A stretch of DNA of 64,000 nucleotides from Heterodera schachtii. Lineage: Eukaryota > Nematoda > Chromadorea > Rhabditida > Heteroderidae. Every line of letters begins with the position of its first letter. Position 1 is the stretch's first letter. Below, piece after piece: positions 1-13,320 of the stretch. A program made the translations under genes and the position numbers. The notes beneath the pieces are model-generated. The model was given only the letters and a program-made list of their open reading frames with translations. It was not told the origin of the DNA and did not search any database. Location of the stretch: the NCBI GenBank assembly GCA_023374025.1, contig SIJG01000022.1, positions 1,240,001-1,304,000 on the forward strand. The letters run 5' to 3'.

Positions 1-91
1 AAAAAGTCGGAAATTCACTTTTCACCAAATTCATTTATTGTCCAAAACTTGGATACAAAAATGAATAGGACCTGAATTTTTCTTTTTCAAG

Positions 92-914
92 GCTGGCGAT
101 GTTGTGTATGCGGATGTGTACCGTGACGGGACTGGTGTGGTGGAATTTTCGCGCAAGGAGGACATGAAGTACGCGCTGAAGAAGTTGGACGACTCCAAAT
201 TCAAGTCACACGAGGTTGGTTGGTTTTTATGGGAAATTATGAAAATTTTAGTAAAAAGGCTCGGCTAATAATATGGAATTTTTGAAAATTTTCATTCAAC
301 GCGCCATTTTTGGTTTTCAAAAATTTTTTTTTTTTTACCGAGACGGGATAAACCGTTAAATGGTACCAAGAAATGGGTTCAGAAAATGTTTGCTATCCTG
401 GCGTTTTTGTTTGTTACCACGACGGGGGGGGGTGGCTCAACTTAAATTTACCACGATTTTTTCCTATTAAAACCGGCATTCGTAAATGTGCCTGAGGGCC
501 AAATCCATGGAAAATTTGAAAAATTTGCGACAAATTTACCCTGTGCTTTTTAGATTGGACAAGAGGTATGGAGAGGGAGAGTGGAGTGGAGTAGGGATTA
601 TTATTTTTTTTTTGTTTGCTTCAAAATGGTCCCCATTTCCCCCCACAATTTCCGCTCCATTTTCCCCTCCCCATTTGCAGGGCGAAACGTCGTACATCCG
701 TCTGAAGGAGGACACCGGGGGCAGCAGTCGCGGCGGCGGTCGTGATGGTGGTGCTGGTGGCGGCGGTGGCGGTCGCTCGCGTTCCCGCTCGCCGACGCGC
801 AACAATCGCTCGTCTCGTCGCTCGCCCTCCTACTCACGTTCTCGCTCCCGCTCGCGCTCGCGCAGTCGTACGCGCTCTCGCTCGCGCAGTCGCTCGTCCC
901 GCTCCGCTTCATAG
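92..914 (+). CDS. SRSF1/SF2-like SR splicing factor, 3' part (5' end outside window)
   Basis: Two exons are visible, 92-214 and 681-914 (stop TAG 912-914), joined in phase 0 across a GT-AG intron. The first encodes the second half of the second RRM ([14 protein letters not shown] followed by a basic KLDDSKF stretch). The second opens with [11 protein letters not shown] and runs through a Gly-rich linker into a C-terminal RS domain of about 50 residues rich in Arg-Ser dipeptides. The order pseudo-RRM2, Gly-rich linker, short RS tail is that of SRSF1/SF2/ASF, a nuclear factor that binds exonic enhancers and recruits U1 snRNP; the C. elegans counterpart would be rsp-3. RRM1 lies left of the window. 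An open frame reaching back to 486 is intron read-through, since the acceptor at 679-680 restores the family sequence exactly. It is the only recognised gene on the plus strand. Confidence 0.92.
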
Positions 915-2531
915 ACCGCGCGCGGACGGAAGGCCCGGGGATATGTGAACGGACGGACGGACGGATGGTTGGGCGGACGGACTGACTGACGGATGAACGA
1001 ACAGACGGACGGATGGATGGATGAGGAGGAATGAGGGGATGATGGATTTGATCGGATGGATGTGTCGGATGTTGGAATGGAAAAAGGAGTGGATAATGGA
1101 GGAGGAGGAGGCGGAATGGACGGACCTTTGTGTGGGTTCGGTTTTTTTTGTCGTTTTTTGGCACACTTTTCCATTCTCCCCCCCCCCCCCCCCCCTCCCC
1201 CCGCCTCTCCTCTTTTTGTTGTGTGTTTGTGTGCTGCTGCTTCTGGTGGGCGTGTTGCGTTGTTTCCACTACCTACTCATTTCTCTCGCTTTTTCTTTAT
1301 TATTATTATTTGTTTTTCCGTCGTCGTTTCATCATCGATAAATATTCATTTAAAAATTTTCAATTTTTTCAGCCCTCGGGGGCGATGTGTGTGAGGAGAG
1401 AAGAGGAGACAGACAGACACACTTTTTTGGGAGTCGAGTTGGTGGAGAGGACTGAACTGACAGACAAGGAGTGCTCAAATCAGGATTCAAACACACACAC
1501 GGGACGGGGGACAAAAATTCAAACTCGAGGACCAAGGAGCACTCGGGATTCTCGAGGAACGGGACGGGACTAGGAGCAACTAGCGACCGACCGATTCACA
1601 TTCACCGATTACGCAATCAGTGGATGATCGGGACGGGACCGGACACAATCACACACTGACAGAACAGGAATGGAACGGACGGCGGCACATAAGGACAAAC
1701 TAATGCCTTAAGGCATTTAAAATGTTGGCCCATTTTTTAGCCCAACTCGGGCCATTGGAGGATGGTGGAGTGGACTCGATGAGAGGACACACACACACTT
1801 TGTGGAGGGGAAACAAAGGATGGAGCATGGGACGGGGACCAATTAGGAGCCACACAACGATTTGCAGGACCTTGACACTGAAAGCAACAATAGCGAATTG
1901 AGTTGGAGATGTGCACTTTGGAGTCCATCAAGAAACGGACTTTTGTCTCCCTTTTTTGGAGGAGAGAAGGAACATTGTCCGTGGGTTCGGGACATAAATT
2001 TTTAGGTCGGTTCGAAGCGGACTGCATTTTGTTTTTAAAACGGCATGGAATTTGGGGGCATTTCTTAAATTTCTTCGATTATTTATTTTTTGACTAAAAA
2101 AAGAATAAATTTTTGCATTAATTTGGACATTGATCAGTCAACTTTTATCCTTTAATTTATTACATTGGTATCAATAAATATGAAAATTTTGGATGGATTC
2201 ATGTTGAATAAGAATTTGTCACCATCTGTTGTTGCTTTGATCAAAATAGTCACAATTTGGGCCTTTGTTAGAAAACAATTAAATCATTTCAATGTACAAC
2301 ATGAGCATAATGTACTTTTGTAAATTGAGAAAAACAAAATGTGCAAAAAATACAACAAAAAGATCGAAAATAAAAATAATACAAAATGCCTGACATTTAA
2401 ATGCGATATTTCCACTACTTGTACATATTGTACAAGCGTTTTGTCCCGTCAATTGGCAGTGTGTGTGTGAAATTTCAAATTTGGGCTGAGCAATCAATTA
2501 ATTAATTAATTACACTCGCACTAATTAAGCA
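915..2531. other. 3' UTR and intergenic DNA between two convergent genes
   Basis: No coding exon was recognised here. The left part probably holds the 3' UTR of the SR-protein gene. It starts with a GGAC/GGAT-type simple repeat (about 946-1020), contains a C-rich run near 1180-1203, and has possible AATAAA-like signals near 2103. The minus-strand transporter ends at 2532, so the two genes converge. Confidence 0.5.
946..1020 (+). repeat. (GGAC/GGAT)n simple repeat in the SR-protein 3' UTR
   Basis: A degenerate tetranucleotide array of GGAC, GGAT and GACT units starts about 30 bases after the stop codon. It gives long spurious open frames on both strands and is low complexity. Confidence 0.7.
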
Positions 2532-5500
2532 TCATATTTTTGCTGTGTCTGGGCATTCTTTCCGCTTCACTGAGATTGTTGTTGCTGTTGTGATTGTTGA
2601 TGCGATGCTGTTTTGTGTCCGTTTCATTGATGATGAGCGAGCCCACAGTTGGGGCTGATCACTTCCCCACATTGAGAAGACGACAACCTTGAATTAAATA
2701 GAACAAAATTAATAAATTTGCCAAAAATTTAATACCCCAAAGTGTGAGTACTTAAAGATGAGTCACTGAATCAAAATTCGGAAACCAGGACATGGAAGTA
2801 TGAGGATTTCGAAAAATTTTAGCGTTAAATGATTTCTAAACAAATTTATAATATTCTAAGCAAATTATAATAAACTGATTGTTTTTAATTTTTAAAGGAT
2901 TTTGCATTTATGGCTAATTCATTTTCTTCTTGGATTGATTCGATAAAAAAGGAAAAATTATTCAGGTACTTCTCAAAAAAGGGAAACCATTTGAATTTAC
3001 CTATGTCAAAATCGGGCACTCAAGCTCGGGTTGGCAAAATTTCAAGGGGCGCCAAAAAAGCCGTAATTGTCTTACAATTAATTCGTGTATTGATTGATAC
3101 GTTTGAATTTCACCCCATACAAATTCAAATTTTACCGGCAGTGCAGCAACAACTGATGACACATAAAAGACCACTGCCCACTCATCCTTGGTGCCATTCT
3201 GCACAATCCATTTGGTCAAAACCTAGAAAAAATGGTTTTAATTTTTAAAATTCATTTATTATTGTGACAAGCCTTGTTGCCAATGCTGAAAATGGAGACC
3301 ACGAAGAAGGCGATGCCAGTGATAATGCCGGAGAATGGTGGGGCCAATTGGAGCAGTGCCGTTTGGACGCCCTGAATTTCCCGAAAATTAATTTGGATTG
3401 TTTTTGTTTAAGTCGAGACTCTCGGGCCCGAATTCCATTTTTATATTAATTGCCGGGCAAGCCGTAAATTTGCCTGCCACTCTCTCCTTCCCTCTTGATT
3501 TTCTTTGAGATAAGTGCGAGGATTTTCGGCACAACTATATAATTTCAAAAAAAATTTCGGCTCCACTAAATATGATTGTTTTTTTACTTCTGCCGCTACT
3601 CACCGGTGTGTGAAAGCCGGCAAATGCCATTGCGCCGCACAGTGCCACCACGGCCCAGTGTGCCAACTGTTTGTTGAACTGCGGCACCGCAGCGATGCAC
3701 AATGCCAGGCCCAGCGATGCCACAGCGTTGAATGCCTGAAGGAGAGACAAATGCTTTTAAAAAAAAAATCCTGGGAATTCAAATTGCCCGCGGATCACGG
3801 AAAAGAACTGCCGCGGATAGCGGTCGCATCCCACCCGTGATGCCTAAGCGCCTTGATCGCAATTGATCAATCAATTCTCAATCAATGCCGGGGAAATTCC
3901 CAGGGATGATCGCAGAGGTGTACCCCTTTTTTGGCAACCTAATAAATTTTTTAAACGGTTTCCAATCACAACGAAATTTGTTTCGGGTTTTTCCGATCAC
4001 TATCAGTGCCAACCAGGGATGGGTCGGAATGCCAATTTCCGTTTGCCGACTTTTCGGGCTTGGAATTCCGGGCCGATTGCCATAATTTTTTAAGGGCGTC
4101 GGCACACATTCCTTGTGCCAACCAAACAAATTCATAGGAATTTTGTTGCGATCAGTCTCTGTTTTTCGGGCTTTTGATCAATCTGATCAGTCTGATCACC
4201 TTGCAAATGCGCGTGCCGCGCCTCCGCTCCTCCCACGCGTCGACCGCCGTTTGGTCGTCGCCGGAGGCGAAAGAGGACGCAGCTTCGCGTCGCGAGCTGA
4301 TCCACGAGGAAAGGCTGGAGGACACCCATTTGCTGGCCAACAAAAACAGAATGGGCAGCGCGGAAAGAAGCTGAATTTGGGAAAAAAATGTTTTTATTAC
4401 CAATTTTTATATCCAATCTGAATTATTTTATTTATTTTTAAATTTGTAATTTAAATTTGTTTCTTTTAATTTAATTCAAATAAAATAAAATTTTAATTAG
4501 TTGATTTTTTTAAATGAAATGAAATTAATATAATTTAAATTAATCTTTTATTTATTTCGAAATTCAAAATTCAATTTATTCTTTTTTTTTGTTTTGTTTT
4601 ATTAGTTTTTTTTTTATTTAATTGAAATAAACAAAAAAAATTTCGAAAATTTTTTCTAAATTAAATATTTAAAATAAATATTTTTCAATTATTAATAGAT
4701 CAGGATAAAAAATGTTTTTTGCAAATTGTTTTGAATTTATTTTTTGAAATTAAATTGTTTTTTTTTAAATTTAATATACCTAAATTATTTTTCAATTTTT
4801 TGTTTTTGCTTTTCCATTGACTGACCCCGTTTTGGGTGGGCGCCAACTCCAACACGTCGCGCATGTAATTAGGCAAAAACTGCAGCATAATCACCAACGG
4901 ATACTCCTGTAATTAACACCAATTAATTGGATTAGCGTAAAATTGGTTGCGCAACCCGAGTTGTCCTCAACTACATAAATGGCTTATCCAGAATAATCAG
5001 AAGAAAAGCCGATTGAAAAAAACTGACATGGCAAATCAGCGAAAACACGTTGACCCACAACGGCACGGACCGTGCCATTTTGTGCCACGGCACTCGCCTG
5101 GACTGTGTGCGTTTGCCGATGTGTTCACAGGCGATCCTGGGGAAAAGCAAATTAATTAGATGCTAAATTTTTAATTGAAAATGTAAAATTGCCAAAAAAA
5201 GATTTAAAAATTGCCTAAAAATGAATTCGAAGAAAATTTTTTAAAATTTATTATTTTGGAATATTTCAAAAAAAAAAAAAAATTTTTTTTTTAATTTTTT
5301 TATTTTGAAATATTATAAAATAAATGCTAAAAAATTTAATTAAAAAGATGAAATTGCCAAAATTTGATATTAAATTACATAAAATAATTAAATTTTATAT
5401 TTTAAAATTTTTTGTTCCCACCTGCTTTCAATGTACAGGCGTTCTTTGTTTGGCATGCAGCACTGTTTTGACGGTTTGTCGGCACCAATTGGAAGCCAAA

Positions 5501-8500
5501 GGAAAGCCGCCAAAGCGGCGACCAAAGAAGACAAATGGAAAATCAGGGGCCAATTCTGGGAAAAATAAAACAAATGTAAATTTTCAGTGTAACCAATTAA
5601 AATGGAAAAATTAAAATTAATTAGGTAATTAAGGTAATTAAATGCAGGCAAAATAAAAAACAACAACAACAACAACAACAAATGTTGTTGCCGAATAATT
5701 CCGAAAATTTTTCCGAAAAATGCCAAAAAGGGTATATAATATTTTCAAAAATTTGCTTATGATTAAAATTCAGGAAATTTTCAATTTTCGGACCCAATCA
5801 AAAAAAAACATTTTTAAATTAATAAATGCCAAAAAGGGTATATAATATTTTCAAAAATTTGCTTATGATTAAAATTCAGGAAATTTTCAATTTTCGGACC
5901 CAATCAAAAAAAAAACATTTTTAAATTAATGAGTGTCCCCAATTAAAATTGGGAATTTAAATTTGAAAAAAAAAAAAAAAATTAAATTACCCCGCAAAGT
6001 GCGCCGGCCACCGGCAAAATGAAAAGTGTGCCCAATTGGCGCCCGCCAGTGATGCAACCGATTGCTACTGCTCTATAAATAAATAATTTTTTATTAATTT
6101 TAAATTTAATTTGGTTGACATTTGAGTTTGGGTCCGATCGGAGACTCAAATTCCGTCACTTTTGGAGATATTCTGATCACACCCGATTAATTTGAATCGT
6201 CTCTGATCAGAATTAAATTTCGATCACTTGAAATCTCGCGTTTACCACTACTTTTTGCGATCTAATCAATATAATATGAGAGCCGATCCGTTTAGATGGG
6301 GGCCAATTTAAATTCGGCCCTCCCTATCAGTGCCAATATGGATCACTCACTGATCATTTCATCTAATTAATCGAATCGAAGAGCCGATCAATTCGGGGGA
6401 GGGGTCAATTTAAATTTGGCCCTCCTTGATGAATATGCCTGATCAGGATCATTGATTGATGAATTCAAGTCGAATTTTGGCACTGACCAGCTCAGATCAA
6501 TCAATGCCCAGTTTAGGGGGGGGGGCACCGATTCGAATTGCCAAATATCCAAATCACACACCGTTCAGTGTGCGGGAACCAGCGGGTGATCAGCGAGGAC
6601 ATTGCCGGTGCAATGAACGCATCGGAGGAGCCAATGGCTGAAAAATTTAAATTTAATTTCGTCGGCTCTCGTCTGATCTCACCAATTCGGGCGCCAAATG
6701 CGTACCAAAACGATTTGGATGCCAACAATGGCAGTGCCAAATTGCCCGCCAAACACAACGCCAACCCAACCGCGACCATCCATTTGCCATTGATTCGGTC
6801 GGCAAAAAAGCCTGTTTTCAAACCATGAATTTGGAATTTTAATTTAAATAAAAATAATAATTAAAATTCGGGTCCAAAATTTTTGAAAAAAATTTTTTGA
6901 ATTTTTTTTTTTTTTTACCCGTCGCCAACATGAAAAGTGAGCCAATGTTTTGTGCTGCAAGAAGGAGACCCTGAAAATGTGTAATTAAAAATTAATATTT
7001 GAATTATTAAAATTATTTCCTTACGCTGGCCCCCCAAAAAAAATTCTCGGGTTTTCCCCGGTTTGGTACGAGTGCCAAAATTTTAAACCAGTGCCAAACA
7101 TCGCCGGCATTACTCAAAACGCTCCGAATCTGTACTAACAGCCTCATTAAATTTAAAATCAATTAGGCATTTCATTGGCCATAACTTTTGAAATTTTAAA
7201 AATTTCTTTAACTGATACGGCACATTCAAAGCTTTTCCAAATAATGCCAAAAATGTTGGCATGCTTTTTAAAGATCATTGAACTAGTTAGCGCTCCAATT
7301 GGTTTCATGGCACTAATTGCCGCACTAATTAGTCGGCTATTATGTAATGTGCCAACTCTCTCTCCGTCTCTTTGCTTGCCTCTTTGTCCGTCTCCCATTC
7401 CAACGTGCCGTGGTAGCCGTGCCGCCTTTCGCATTTGATCATGCAAATCACTGCCACCTGTTACGGGCATGGGGGCATTTCTCACTCCGCTAATTAGCCC
7501 TATTAAATCGCATCAATTTTTTGCCCTAATTATCATTATATGCTAATTAATCACTCTGCCCCCCTCCTTTGTTTATTATGATACGCTAATTATCGTGCTA
7601 ATGAGCTGTGGTCACGCTAAGTTTATCGCCGCCCCCGCCGCTAATTGATTGTTTCTTCTCGCTTAATGATCGCGCAACCTAATTAGCGTTCACATTTGCT
7701 GCTAATTAATTAATTAGCCGGCAATTCGCCGTCACGCTAATTAGCGTAGCGTATTGTTAATTGGGCAAAATTTGCCTTACGGCAATGTTTGACGAGCTGA
7801 CGGAGACGGTAATGTACACAAGGCAAAGGCACAGTGCCAACAGAAGGCGCATCGATGGCAAAAGTGGGACCTGCTGAAGGGGGGGGGGAAGAAATAATTA
7901 ATAATTATATTGAAAAATGAATAATTAAATTCATTTAAATACTTTAAACTGTGTAGAAATTTTATAAAATTATTAAAATTTAATTGAAAACGATAGTTTT
8001 TAGGTTAAAAATTAGTTTTCTGAACTTTTAAAAAAAAAATTATTTTTCTTTTATTCTTTCAATTTTTTATTTTTAAAATATTTTTTACATGAAAATTTTT
8101 ATTTATTTTTTATTTTATTCCATTTTTAATTTTTAAATTAATTTCTAAACGAAAAATTTTATTTAAAATGATTCAAAAATCATTGAATAATATTTTTCAA
8201 TAACCTTTTAATCATTTTATAAGAAATGAAATTTCCATTTAATTTTGCATTAAAAATACATTTTAAATTATTTTTTAATTTAATTTTCCATGCTTTTTTT
8301 TCTTCACCTTTGAACTGCTTGTTGAGGATGATGAGGACGATTTTGAGGTGTTCAACGAGTTGATTGAGGACGCTTTTTTGTTGGTGTTCAGCAAACAGTT
8401 GGGCTCAAGCGGAACGCGAAAAATTTGGCTAAAAATGCCAAAAAATTTTTAAAAAATTTAAAATTTTAAAATTTTTTACTTTGGCATTTGAATTTTGCGC

Positions 8501-8556
8501 CTCTGCGATTTTCGTGTGGGCCATGCGGCCACAGTTACGGCATCGAACACGTACAT
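2532..8556 (-). CDS. SLC17-type major facilitator transporter, 16 exons, about 557 aa
   Basis: Exons in transcription order: 8556-8480, 8428-8308, 7870-7781, 7457-7380, 6970-6919, 6811-6683, 6637-6562, 6072-5991, 5555-5422, 5136-5028, 4906-4826, 4370-4200, 3735-3604, 3371-3273, 3222-3136, 2687-2532. Every junction keeps frame and the sum is 558 codons including the stop. After a hydrophilic, Ser-rich N-terminus (about 70 aa), TM1 ends in NIAVAVICMIK, like the NLSVAIVCMVN of SLC17 carriers. Then come GFFADRINGKW (the DRxxGK loop after TM2), FGARIAIGSSD and WFPHTER. NGLLSALP at about 341-348 and GFHTPG near 440 are further family marks. SLC17 proteins are 12-TM anion carriers (phosphate, sialic acid, glutamate or nucleotide); the substrate here cannot be read. 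Two introns have GC donors (3271-3272 and 7378-7379). The start was chosen as the first Met whose exon splices in phase. Confidence 0.92.
3271..3272 (-). other. GC splice donor (AAG|GCTTGT) in the SLC17-type gene
   Basis: The exon 3371-3273 must end at AAG in phase 0 to join GTT TTG ACC of the next exon. The bases after it are GC. The nearest GT would shift the frame. The intron is only 50 bp. Confidence 0.75.
5721..5931 (+). repeat. Two-copy 106-bp tandem duplication in a transporter intron
   Basis: A segment starting TGCCAAAAAGGGTATATAAT at 5721 repeats at 5827 almost identically. It lies wholly in the intron between exons 6072-5991 and 5555-5422. The copies look recent. Confidence 0.85.
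7378..7379 (-). other. GC splice donor (GAG|GCAAGC) in the SLC17-type gene
   Basis: The donor context matches the strong GC-donor consensus AG|GCAAG. Splicing here joins LEWETDKE to GLLLAAQN in phase 0, matching the SLC17 family. No in-frame GT donor is near. Confidence 0.88.
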
Positions 8557-9334
8557 TGTTTAGAAAAAAATTTGATTGAGCAAATTGGAAAATTTTATAA
8601 TCTAAAAATTTTTAAAATTTTAGGCGCCTCGACAAAATATTTTAAAAATAAATTAAAAATTTTGAATATGATGAAATAACGATAATTAAAGTGGTAAAAC
8701 AAAATCTGAGCATTATTAAAAATAAAAATTGTTAAAAAACAACATGTAAAAATTCATTGCAAATTTCCCCCGAGGGCATATAAATTTCCCGAGTTTTTCC
8801 CAAGGCTTACCGGGAACCGGAATTTCCGGATTTTTTTCCATTTTAAAATCCGATGGGAAATTCGGCTCTCCTGATGAGAAATTTCCTGGTTTTTTTTATC
8901 AGTTTTTCCTGTGGAAAATTTCCTATTTTTTCCCATTTTATCCTTTGAGAAATTTTTAAAATTCGCAATTTTTCTGAAAAATCCGTCCCAAAAAACGCTT
9001 TAAATTGGAAAGCCCCGAATTTTTTTCCACCCCAATGATTTTTTTTTTCACCAAGAATAAATGAAATTCCAAACAGCAGCAGAAGGGGACCTCAAATCTT
9101 TGACCTCGGCAACCGACGGTTTAACAATGTTTGGTCCTCCCCGAGGTGGAAGAATGAAAAAAAAAGTGTAAATTTAAACCTCCAAAATTTAATTTTTGTA
9201 CCCCTCGGGGGACGGACTTTAAATTTTGAAACACACTAATTGCAGCAAATTAAACTTTTTTTTTTGTAAATGAAACCTCCATTTTTTCCACTTCCTTAAT
9301 GGGTTAAATTTAGAAATCCAACGATTTTTCGTCT

Positions 9335-9570
9335 CTTGCCTAGGGCTTGAAATTTGGAAACCTGTCTTATTTGCATACGGGGGTTAGAGATTTCAAAAAA
9401 ACCACTAATTTTTCGAGCCCTAAGGGCTCGCAAAATGAAAACCCAATTTTTTTTTATCCCTAGGGCTTGTAAATGGAACCCCGAAATTTACCCTAGGCCT
9501 CAAAAACTCACAATTTTCCACCCCCCCCCCCTAAGGGCTTACAAGTTGAAAACCCCCCACCAATTTTCAA
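9335..9570 (+). repeat. Degenerate short repeats built on CCTAGGGCTTG / CCCTAAGGGCTT
   Basis: At least four units of about 50-70 bp share a core of CCTAGGGCTTG or CCTAAGGGCT followed by an A/T-rich stretch and a run of C. The cores are partly palindromic. The plus-strand open frame across it shows no family resemblance. Confidence 0.5.
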
Positions 9571-10346
9571 TTTTTCACCCAAAGTGCCATCGCCGGCTTT
9601 TCACGGCTTTTCCCCCGGACAACCGCAAAAAAAAAAAATTGCGAAAACAAAATGCTACTAATTACCTTCAAAAATTGAAATTTGCGCCGAACGAACTGAT
9701 TTTTGCGCTCCCCCCCAACCACTTCACTCACACAAATTTTGCTGCTTTTGCCCCTCCTCCGATTTTTCATCATCAAAACTCATTAATTTGTCGCGTCGCG
9801 TCCTCCCCCTAATTACCCAGCAATTAGCAGCGACTGTTTCACTGCTGCTGCTGCTGCCGCCCATGTGCAAAAGCGTCGCACAAATTTCCCCGGGGGCGAC
9901 ATTTTTCAAAAAAAAAATTGCGATTAATTAATTAATTTAATTTAAATTGAATTTTTTTTGCTGTGGCGACGACGCGCACCGCTCGCGGTGAATAATGACC
10001 ATTTTTGAGCGGGTGGGAGCAGCGATTTATACAAATTTATTCTTTGAATTGTCGCGCAAAATGGAAATTAATTAATTATTTGTTCCGCCGGAGCAAAAAA
10101 AAAAAAATTGGAATTTTTGGAAATGGCCGGGCGAAAATTCGACGACGACGACGGAAATTTTGAAAAAATTTTAATTTGATTATACCAATTAGGTAAATAG
10201 AAAAATTGCAAAAAAAAAAGGAAGGAAGCCAAATTTGTTACACGTAATCGCCGCGCCGAAAAAATTGCGGAATTTTCTTCGAAATATTTGATGAGTAATT
10301 TTTGCTGTTGAAATTCCAAAAAAAAAAATTTTAAATTAATTAATTA

Positions 10347-10575
10347 AAGTTTGCCGAGGGTTCTTGGCACTTCATTTGACAGCACTAAATGCGCTCCCTA
10401 TTAGGCTAGTAATTTTCAAAAAAGGGGCTTAAATTTCAAAAAAGTTACGCCTCGAGGGGGAAAATTTTTTTGTTAAATGCCAAAAACTTTTAAAATTAAT
10501 TAAAAACTTTGCCGAGAGTTTTTGGCACTTTATTTGACCGCAGAACTAGCCTAGTAAATTTCAAAAAAGTTACAC
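10347..10575 (+). repeat. Diverged direct repeat (TTTGCCGAG...TTGGCACTT), two copies
   Basis: A block with TTTGCCGAG, TTGGCACTT, ATTTGAC and CTAGTAA at about 10347-10445 recurs at about 10507-10575 with substitutions and a deletion. Confidence 0.55.
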
Positions 10576-11171
10576 GCTCCGAAATGCCGGAAAATTCGCA
10601 TTTTTTCCCCATTTTTTACGTTTTTTTGGCATTTGGAAGATTTTTTTTTCGAATTTTACGATGCTAATGAAGCATATCCATAAACTGTGTTTTAGATGGT
10701 GCCAAGAATGTTTTGCCATGGGAAAAATCTTTGGACATTGCGCCAAAATTGCGCGCCAATTTTCATGGCCAAATCCCCCCGGGGGATTTCCCAACATTAT
10801 TTTTTAAAATGGGCGCGATTTGATCTTTGATGCTGCGCTTGTTTAACACAAAAATGTCGGGATTCTCGAAGGGGATTGAGTTTACAGTTTAAAAAAAAGA
10901 AAATAAAATGAAATTTGACACTTTTTGCCCCAATTTTTAATTTTCTTTTTTGTTTTTGGCGCTTCATTTTGGCGTTGTGTCATTGGCTGGATCCACAAAA
11001 GTGAACGACGGTGGGAATGGTAAACAAAAACAGTTTTAGGTTTAGGTATTTTTTATTTACATTGTCCAACGGGAAAAATTGGGAAATAAAAACAAAAATA
11101 TAAATAAAAAAGATAATAAATTAAAAACCACATTTTTTAAATAAATTATTATTTAAAAAACTGTTTTTTAA

Positions 11172-11476
11172 TAGAGTTGTACGGGACCGGGACCTGGTAC
11201 TGAAAAACACGTACAACTGAGTACCTAAGTCCCGGTTTGGACCTCTTTTGACCGGGACCGGGAAAAGTCCCGGTTTTTCCCGGGTTTTCTTAACCCAAAA
11301 AGTCTCGGTCCCGGTTTTTTCCGGGTTTTCCCAGCAAAAAAGTCCCGGTTTTTCAACCCGAAAAGTCCCGGTTTTTCCCGGTTTTCCCAGCCAAAAAGTC
11401 CCGGTTTTCCCGGTTTTTCAACCCGAAAGGCCCCGGTCCCGATTTTGCGCAAAATTCCCGGTCCCGTACAACTCTA
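11172..11476. mobile_element. Non-autonomous TIR element (305 bp, hAT-like)
   Basis: Terminal inverted repeats TAGAGTTGTACGGGAC (11172-11187) and GTCCCGTACAACTCTA (11461-11476) are perfect complements. The interior is made of degenerate GTCCCGGTTTTTC units that also continue the inverted symmetry. Flanks read TTTTTTAA and GTTTTTAA, compatible with an imperfect 8-bp target duplication, though both sit in an A/T-rich context. No transposase is present, so it is MITE-like. A partial relative lies at 39592-39659. Confidence 0.7.
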
Positions 11477-12879
11477 GTTTTTAATTTCCAATTTTATTTT
11501 TTAAATTAAAAATTTTCAATATTTAGTCACAAAACCCAAAAAATATATTTCTAAAGAGCAGAAAATATTTTAAATGAAAAATTAAAAAGTGATTTTTAAA
11601 TGACAAATACAAAAAATGGCAATAAAATGCCCGATTAAATAGGGGTTGGCACACAAAAGAATTTTTTTAATTGAAATTTAATTCACTAAAATTAAACAAA
11701 AAAAAAACGGACATTTCAACAACCAATTCAAAAAAAAAATTTGTGCTTTGTCCCTAACTTTTGTGAGCTTTTGTAAGCAAACAGACACTTGAGAATTGCA
11801 TACATAAGAATGACCTCAAATAATCAAAATAATGAAAAAAAAAAGAAAATTCAAAATGCATAATTTTTGTAGTTTGAACTTGTTGGTACAAAAAAAAATT
11901 AAAAAAAAAAATTTTGGGACCAAAAAAATGTTTAAAATTATTTTTCGATAAAAAAAGAAATAAAACATGGTCAAATAATTTTTAAATGTGATAAGATTTG
12001 CTTAAAATGTTCAAATAAAATTAAAGAAAAGGTTGGCAAAAAAATTTAAATATTTAATATTTTGAAGAAAAATAAAATTTAATTTTAAAAAGCCGTACTT
12101 TTTTTTTTTGTTAATTATAATTTTGCTAATTTCGTTGGTTTAAAATGAAAAAAGATTCTGATAATTTTATTTTGCTACTTAATATATTTTCTAATTGTCC
12201 AAATTTTTAAATAAAATAAACAATTTTTTTTTCTATTTTTTCGTCCTATTGAAAAAAAAAACGTAAAAATTTCGTTAAAAATTAAAAAAAAATTTTTTAA
12301 TCGACCGATCAAAAAAAATAACATTTCTTTTTCCATAAAGTTTTGTTTGGGCCATTCATTCATTTGTAAGCAAACAGACAAAACAATTATTATTTAGAAT
12401 TTGGCCAAGAAATTAAATTGGAAAAATGGCCAAGAATAAATGGCCATAAAATATGGACCAAAAACCGTGAAACAAAAATTTATTTGAAATCCTAAAAATG
12501 GTTTTATAAATAATTTTGAAAAATATACTAAAAAATCGGAAATTTTCCGACTTTTCGGGGCTCAGAAAATGCCCCCTATTTAATGGAGGCCTTACAAAAG
12601 ACAGTTTTTTTTTTTTTTTTGAAAATAAATGCTACAAAATTATGGACATAAAATCCCAAAAAATTCAGAAAAACCATTTTTTCCACGGAAATATTCTTTT
12701 TTTTTCGCGGAAACATGATCATTTCCATATAATTGTCCGCCTCAAATAATGCCAGAAAAATTGAAAAGTTAGAAAAACCAATTTTTTTTTTTTTTTTTTT
12801 ATATAAATTTTGGCACCAAAATTTTTTTCTGTGCCACCAATTAAATCCGTTCAAATTTTGTTCGACAAATTAATATTGT

Positions 12880-13320
12880 AGAAAGCCTGAACTTTTTAAG
12901 CAATTGGTGTTTATTATTCCCTAATATTGGTCCATCAAAATGTAAATTTGTTAAAAAGTGCCATTAAATTGCGCGCCGTTTGCCCTTGGGCAAAATGTTT
13001 GTCCCCTCCGGCGGCGGGGGAAAATGATCATTCCCAAATATAATTTTCGCTCAAATAATGTCAGAAAATTTAAAAATTACAAAAACGATTTAAGTATTTA
13101 AATTTTTGCCCCCGAAAGCCCCCAATTTTAAATGCGTTTAAAATTTGTTCGACAAATTATAATAGAAAGCCGGATTAATACCTAATTGATGTTTATTCAT
13201 ATTCAAAAATGGTATACATATTTATTAAAATGTAAATTTTTTAAATAATGCCATTAAATTGCGCGCCGTTTGCCCTTGGGCAAAATGTTTGTCCCCTCCG
13301 GCGGCGGCGGCGACGGCGGC
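12880..13320 (+). repeat. Two-copy direct repeat of about 280 bp period
   Basis: A block with AATTGGTGTTTATT, GTAAATTTGTTAAAAAGTGCC and a GC-rich end (TTGCGCGCCGTTTGCCCTTG) at about 12880-13020 recurs at about 13160-13310. Both copies end in a GGCGGC run, longer in the second. Confidence 0.75.

Noticed and set aside
486..680. Extension of the SR-protein reading frame upstream of 681
   Set aside because: It is intron sequence that happens to be open. A TTTGCAG acceptor at 674-680 rebuilds the conserved HE|GETSYIR junction.
7159..7485. 108-residue minus-strand frame across a transporter exon
   Set aside because: Wrong frame. The true exon 7457-7380 reads VAVICMIKCERR in another frame and splices in phase on both sides.
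9354..9812. 152-residue plus-strand reading frame
   Set aside because: It covers degenerate GGGCTT repeats and C runs, with no family resemblance and no splice or start context.
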